Source: Fidelibacterota bacterium
GTDB lineage: Bacteria; Fidelibacterota; Marinisomatia; Marinisomatales; SCKK01
DNA: 47,743 nt
NCBI GenBank assembly: GCA_022562455.1
Contig: JADFPG010000002.1
Span: forward strand, 1 to 47,743
Direction of reading: 5' to 3'
The notes beneath the pieces were generated by a model that worked only from the letters and a program-made list of their open reading frames with translations, did not search any database and was not told the origin of the DNA. Below, piece after piece: positions 45,353 to 47,743 of the stretch; positions within the stretch are counted from its first letter, which is position 1, and each line of letters begins with the position of its first letter. Position numbers and translations under genes: made by a program.

Positions 45353-45500
45353 ATTAATAATACAACTGTAATATAATCTGCATGTAACGACATATATAAT
45401 TCAAAATAAGCTAAAATATGGTTACCCTGAAAAATGACCATTTTAAAAATGGCGTTAAGAAATTTTACGAAAAGACCGTTAAGAAAAATAAACTGTTTGA

Positions 45501-45516
45501 TCCGTCAGCTGACGGA
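45501..45516. repeat. dispersed palindrome TCCGTCAGCTGACGGA, copy 4
   Basis: Perfect palindrome, followed by GAG and a T-rich run (GAGTTTTTATTTTTT), so on the plus strand it could work as a terminator. Confidence 0.75.
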
Positions 45517-45583
45517 GAGTTTTTATTTTTTAGGCATTTTCGTTGAATTTTAGCAACATTTTTAAACCGGTCTTGATTTTTTG

Positions 45584-45609
45584 GTACTTTTGTATCAAGA
45601 CAAAAGTAC
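45584..45609. repeat. GTACTTTTGT/ACAAAAGTAC hairpin
   Basis: Ten-base perfect arms around ATCAAG. A related hairpin with GTACTTTTCTTA arms lies at 46016-46042, and the flanking TTTTTTGG and CCAAAAG tracts show that the two are in opposite orientation. Confidence 0.7.
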
Positions 45610-45880
45610 AAAGAGGTTGTATTAGGAGATATCAACGGTTATTGAGAAACTGCCTGCCTGTCGCCTGCCCGCCGAGATTGGTCAGGCGGGGCAGATAGGA
45701 AAAAATTCGTTTTGAAAAAATGTTAGTGATTTATATTTCACCCTTTTCCGCAGGATACTGTGCACAGGATTTACCTTTTTCCCGAATACAAAGTGTTGAG
45801 AGGATTACCTGCTTACCATAGTGCCAGTACAGTAAGGATGGAGGATTTACAAACCGGCGGAGGTTTTCAAATCACGTTTT

Positions 45881-45896
45881 GAAGTGAGAAATGTTA
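45881..45896. repeat. TAACATTTCTCACTTC repeat, copy 2 (inverted)
   Basis: GAAGTGAGAAATGTTA, exact reverse complement of the core at 45335. Both copies are joined to a GATATC on the outer side, so 45335-45896 is bounded by inverted repeats. Confidence 0.75.
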
Positions 45897-46015
45897 AGAT
45901 ATCAGTTATTCAAGCTTCGCACATAGTAAGTGTATTATATTTCAGAAGATGTTCATAAATAAAGTAAATAAGTATCGTAATAAAAAAGACGAATTTCTTA
46001 TTACCGTTATTCTCT

Positions 46016-46220
46016 GTACTTTTCTTAGCGTAAGAAAAGTACCAAAAGAAACAGTCGCTGGAGAAAAATTATACCCGTCTGCACCATCGTTATGGGAATG
46101 AATTAAACTCATCCCGACATCTGTGTCGGGACTCAAACAGTAATTCATTCTAATCCTCCCTGCCTGTCGGCAGACAGGCACGATGGTTTGACGTAAATGA
46201 TAAAATTTTTCTAATGCGAC
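46016..46220. ncRNA. candidate nested, multi-branched structured element
   Basis: A 12-bp perfect hairpin (46016-46027/46031-46042) precedes nested stems that are all mutually compatible: GTCGC and AGAAAAATT (46054-46070) with AATTTTTCT and GCGAC (46204-46220); ACCATCGT (46083-46090) with ACGATGGT (46180-46187); GAATGAATTA (46096-46105) with TAATTCATTC (46141-46150), which encloses CCCGACA/TGTCGGG (46113-46130); and beside it TGCCTGTC/GACAGGCA (46161-46180). It may be RNA or a DNA-level mobile element; transcription and strand are unknown. Confidence 0.45.
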
Positions 46221-46284
46221 AAAATCACAAATTCTACAAACATCAAGTACATGAATGACCGTAAAGAGGTACGAAACATGAGTT

Positions 46285-46330
46285 ACCTCCTCATCTAAAA
46301 TAGGGGTTGAGTCGCTCAATATAGATATCA
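46285..46330. repeat. 46-bp direct repeat, copy 2
   Basis: Begins ACCTCCTCATCTA and ends GATATCA; partner at 45288-45333. Confidence 0.75.
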
Positions 46331-46511
46331 GTTAAAAGTATAAAATCCCTGAAACAAGGAGGAGTTGAAAACCGGCCACATTTAACAGGCAGACTCCCCT
46401 GCCTGTGAGACTTTGATTTTGAGATGAGTATTGAAATATAAAAAGTCTGTTTTATGAGGTGTTTTTAAGATAATTTTGGATTGTTTAAAAAAGTATAGCT
46501 AACTAAATATT

Positions 46512-46799
46512 TAACATTTCTCACTTCATAACTGATTGATAATATGAGTAATTGGAATTATAAGGTAGAAACAGTGGTTGAACTGTTATTTCAATACTTA
46601 TCAATGAAGTCCACTAAAGTAGACTATTGTCATTTCTTGTTTATCGGTGTCACCCAGATAAATCAGGGTGTTAATCTTATATGTTTTATAAGGTTAACAC
46701 CAAGCTTCAGCTTGGTGATGTGGAACCAGCACTCATCTGATGAGTCTGCTTTAGCAGACTTTTTATGTCAATTGCGAGTAAATAATGTGAGAAATGTTA
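46512..46799. repeat. hairpin array bounded by TAACATTTCTCAC inverted repeats
   Basis: Ends TAACATTTCTCAC (46512-46524) and GTGAGAAATGTTA (46787-46799) match perfectly over 13 bases. Inside are five hairpins: AGTCCACT/AGTAGACT (46608-46625), a 15-bp stem with one G-U pair (46667-46681/46687-46701), CACCAAGC/GCTTGGTG (46698-46717), ACTCATC/GATGAGT (46731-46745) and AGTCTGC/GCAGACT (46743-46760). Neighbouring stems overlap and so exclude each other. Confidence 0.65.
46743..46764 (+). terminator. possible rho-independent terminator
   Basis: AGTCTGC-TTTA-GCAGACT followed by TTTT on the plus strand, about 100 bases before the toxin-antitoxin genes; it would end any transcript entering from the repeat region. 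Confidence 0.5.
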
Positions 46800-46862
46800 G
46801 TAAATATTTTAATAGTCCATTACAAATTACTGTTGCATGGTATCATATGATACCATTAAATT

Positions 46863-47213
46863 ATGATAAACAGACCAACATATAAAGAGCTAAATAGGAA
46901 AATCAATCTTGCTAAAAAATTTGTTAAAAATAATCAGTTTAATATAGTAGATCCCGTACCCTTTGCACTGGATCTGATTGAATTGGACTGTGATGCAGAT
47001 CAGGAAACAATGTCAACCATTTTAGACGAAATTACACCAAATGATTATGTTGGATCGCGACCTCCTCAAAAATCCTATAAAAGTAAAATTAAGGGCAGTG
47101 ATCTTTTTGCCTTTGCCTGGGAAAGTAGATGTTTGAAATGCAAGGCATACTTCAAATTTGCAATAATAAACGATACTCTATGGTTGGTCTCGTTACACAA
47201 AGATAAGAAATAA
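46863..47213 (+). CDS. MqsR-like toxin
   Basis: A 116-residue protein placed directly before an MqsA-like antitoxin, the toxin-first order typical of mqsRA. The layout matches the MqsR/RelE fold: N-terminal helix NRKINLAKKFVKNN, D-L-I-E-L-D with a helix ending ILDEITPNDYVGS, a K/S-rich loop, and final strands CKAYFKFAIINDTLWLVSLHKDKK, which parallel the Y-x-K-I-x-x-x-x-D-x-L-x-V-S-x-K end of MqsR. MqsR cuts mRNA at GCU sites; that specificity is not established here. No strong ribosome binding site is seen. The stop is one base before the next ATG. Confidence 0.65.
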   Translation: MINRPTYKELNRKINLAKKFVKNNQFNIVDPVPFALDLIELDCDADQETMSTILDEITPNDYVGSRPPQKSYKSKIKGSDLFAFAWESRCLKCKAYFKFAIINDTLWLVSLHKDKK

Positions 47214-47214
47214 C

Positions 47215-47743
47215 ATGACACTAAATATGAGAGAAAATAAAACAATGATTTGTCCGAATAACCACGGAAAAATGATACGTAAAGAAATGAGAAAAAAAGC
47301 GGTATTACGTGATATTCCTGTAAGTGTAAAAGTTGAGGAATATTTATGTGAAACTTGCGGTTTTGAAGCGGGCACTCCTGAACAGACAACCATAATAAAA
47401 CGGAAATTATGTGATGCATACCGTGAGAAAGTCGGACTCCTATCCGGAGAACAAATTAGAAGGTTAAGATCTAAATTAAATCTAAGTCAAAAAGCTCTTG
47501 CAAAATCATTAGGTGTTGGTATAGCAAGTGTTAAACGATGGGAAACAGGATCTATTCAGAATGTTTCAATGGACAAGTCCCTGCGAAATATATTAAATGC
47601 TGTGAAACCAGGAAATGACCATTCCGGAAATCAATTATTTTCAATACCAAGGGTGAAATTAGTGATCCTCGAGTTTGAAAAGTACCTTGGGAAAAAGTTA
47701 CTTATTAAAGGTGATGACCTCGCAAAAAGTTTAATTATAATAA
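47215..47743 (+). CDS. MqsA-like antitoxin (zinc-ribbon plus HTH), incomplete at the window end
   Basis: An open frame of at least 176 residues running off the window. It has CPNNHG near the start (C13, H17) and CETCGFE (C45, C48), a zinc-ribbon layout in which the first CxxC of MqsA is replaced by C-x3-H, then an HTH domain (LSGEQIRRLRSKLNLSQKAL...VKRWETG, about residues 77-115). This is the YgiT/MqsA architecture, with an extra C-terminal part beyond the HTH. I chose ATG 47215, one base after the toxin stop; ATGs at 47227 and 47245 are alternatives. It should repress the pair and neutralise the toxin. Confidence 0.75.
   Translation, partial: MTLNMRENKTMICPNNHGKMIRKEMRKKAVLRDIPVSVKVEEYLCETCGFEAGTPEQTTIIKRKLCDAYREKVGLLSGEQIRRLRSKLNLSQKALAKSLGVGIASVKRWETGSIQNVSMDKSLRNILNAVKPGNDHSGNQLFSIPRVKLVILEFEKYLGKKLLIKGDDLAKSLIII

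Larger units (their letters stand above)
45006..46862. other. 1.86-kb gene desert composed of inverted and direct repeats
   Basis: I find no credible protein gene. Contents in order: CCCGAA/TTCGGG hairpin (45127-45140), an imperfect CCCTGCCCCGTGGAATA-type inverted pair (about 45153-45170 and 45209-45226), a 46-bp direct repeat, TAACATTTCTCAC repeats in alternating orientation, a TCCGTCAGCTGACGGA palindrome (45501-45516), a GTACTTTTGT hairpin (45584-45609), a nested multi-branched structure (46016-46220) and a hairpin array (46512-46799). Confidence 0.75.

Noticed and set aside
45942-46319. 125-codon open frame in the repeat island
   Set aside because: It runs through the nested inverted repeats and dispersed palindromes, so its residues are dictated by repeats shared with non-coding gaps; no ribosome binding site or domain.
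46512-46799. Integron attC sites
   Set aside because: Hairpins lack paired core sites with the usual GTTRRRY/RYYYAAC ends, and no integrase or cassette array is present.
45006-46862. CRISPR array
   Set aside because: Repeats are few, of different families, in alternating orientation and irregularly spaced; no spacers of uniform length and no cas genes.

Overview
The window is a chromosomal stretch of a Gram-negative, moderately AT-rich bacterium. Evidence for an outer membrane is strong: several proteins look like outer-membrane beta barrels, there is a lipoprotein, a CsgG-like protein, and a very long peptidase/propeller/barrel fusion. The mix of a Vor/Kor-type 2-oxoacid:ferredoxin oxidoreductase, a membrane pyrophosphatase with K+-dependent signature, an MMPL/LolA-like/barrel transport set and abundant intergenic palindromes would suit the FCB superphylum (for example Marinimicrobia-like lineages). 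That placement is inference, because no rRNA gene is present. No phage, CRISPR array, rRNA or transposase gene was seen.

Layout. 1-1.3 kb: gene remnants and a PIN/Phd-type toxin-antitoxin pair. 1.7-3.1 kb: a CsgG-like gene cut by an in-frame TAG. 3.2-5.3 kb: nicotinate phosphoribosyltransferase and nicotinamidase (NAD salvage). 5.5-10.2 kb, minus strand: a ferredoxin-linked redox block (FAD oxidoreductase, then korD-korA-korB-korC and a rubrerythrin-like protein). 10.5-16 kb: a lipoprotein, an exported Pcm-like methyltransferase, an exported Cu/Zn superoxide dismutase and the 990-residue fusion. 16.2-23.4 kb: MATE exporter, porin-like barrel, cupin, LolA-like protein, a four-helix-bundle gene bracketed by direct repeats, and an MMPL transporter. 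23.6-28.4 kb: aldo/keto reductase, a barrel protein whose 5' end lies in a small inverted-repeat element, and priA. 28.5-45 kb: mainly housekeeping genes on the minus strand (uvrA, tkt, ruvB, queA, ispD/F/E, two tRNAs, prs, rplY, pth, hppA, rpsF, rpsR, rplI) plus a RelE-type toxin pair. 45-46.9 kb: a 1.86-kb gene desert built of palindromes and nested inverted repeats. 46.9 kb to the end: an MqsR/MqsA-like toxin-antitoxin pair, the second gene running off the window.

How it fits together. The Kor complex makes reduced ferredoxin during oxidative decarboxylation of 2-oxoacids, and the FAD oxidoreductase nearby could exchange those electrons with NAD(P). The MMPL, LolA-like and barrel proteins are plausible successive parts of an envelope lipid or hydrophobe export route. 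ispD, ispF and ispE are three enzymes of the MEP isoprenoid pathway, followed by tRNAs and translation genes in one direction. The most unusual content is non-coding: at least six families of dispersed palindromes, a 192-bp MITE-like element that supplies the only standard start codons of a gene, a nested multi-branched structure near 46.1 kb, and a hairpin array bounded by inverted repeats beside the last toxin-antitoxin pair.
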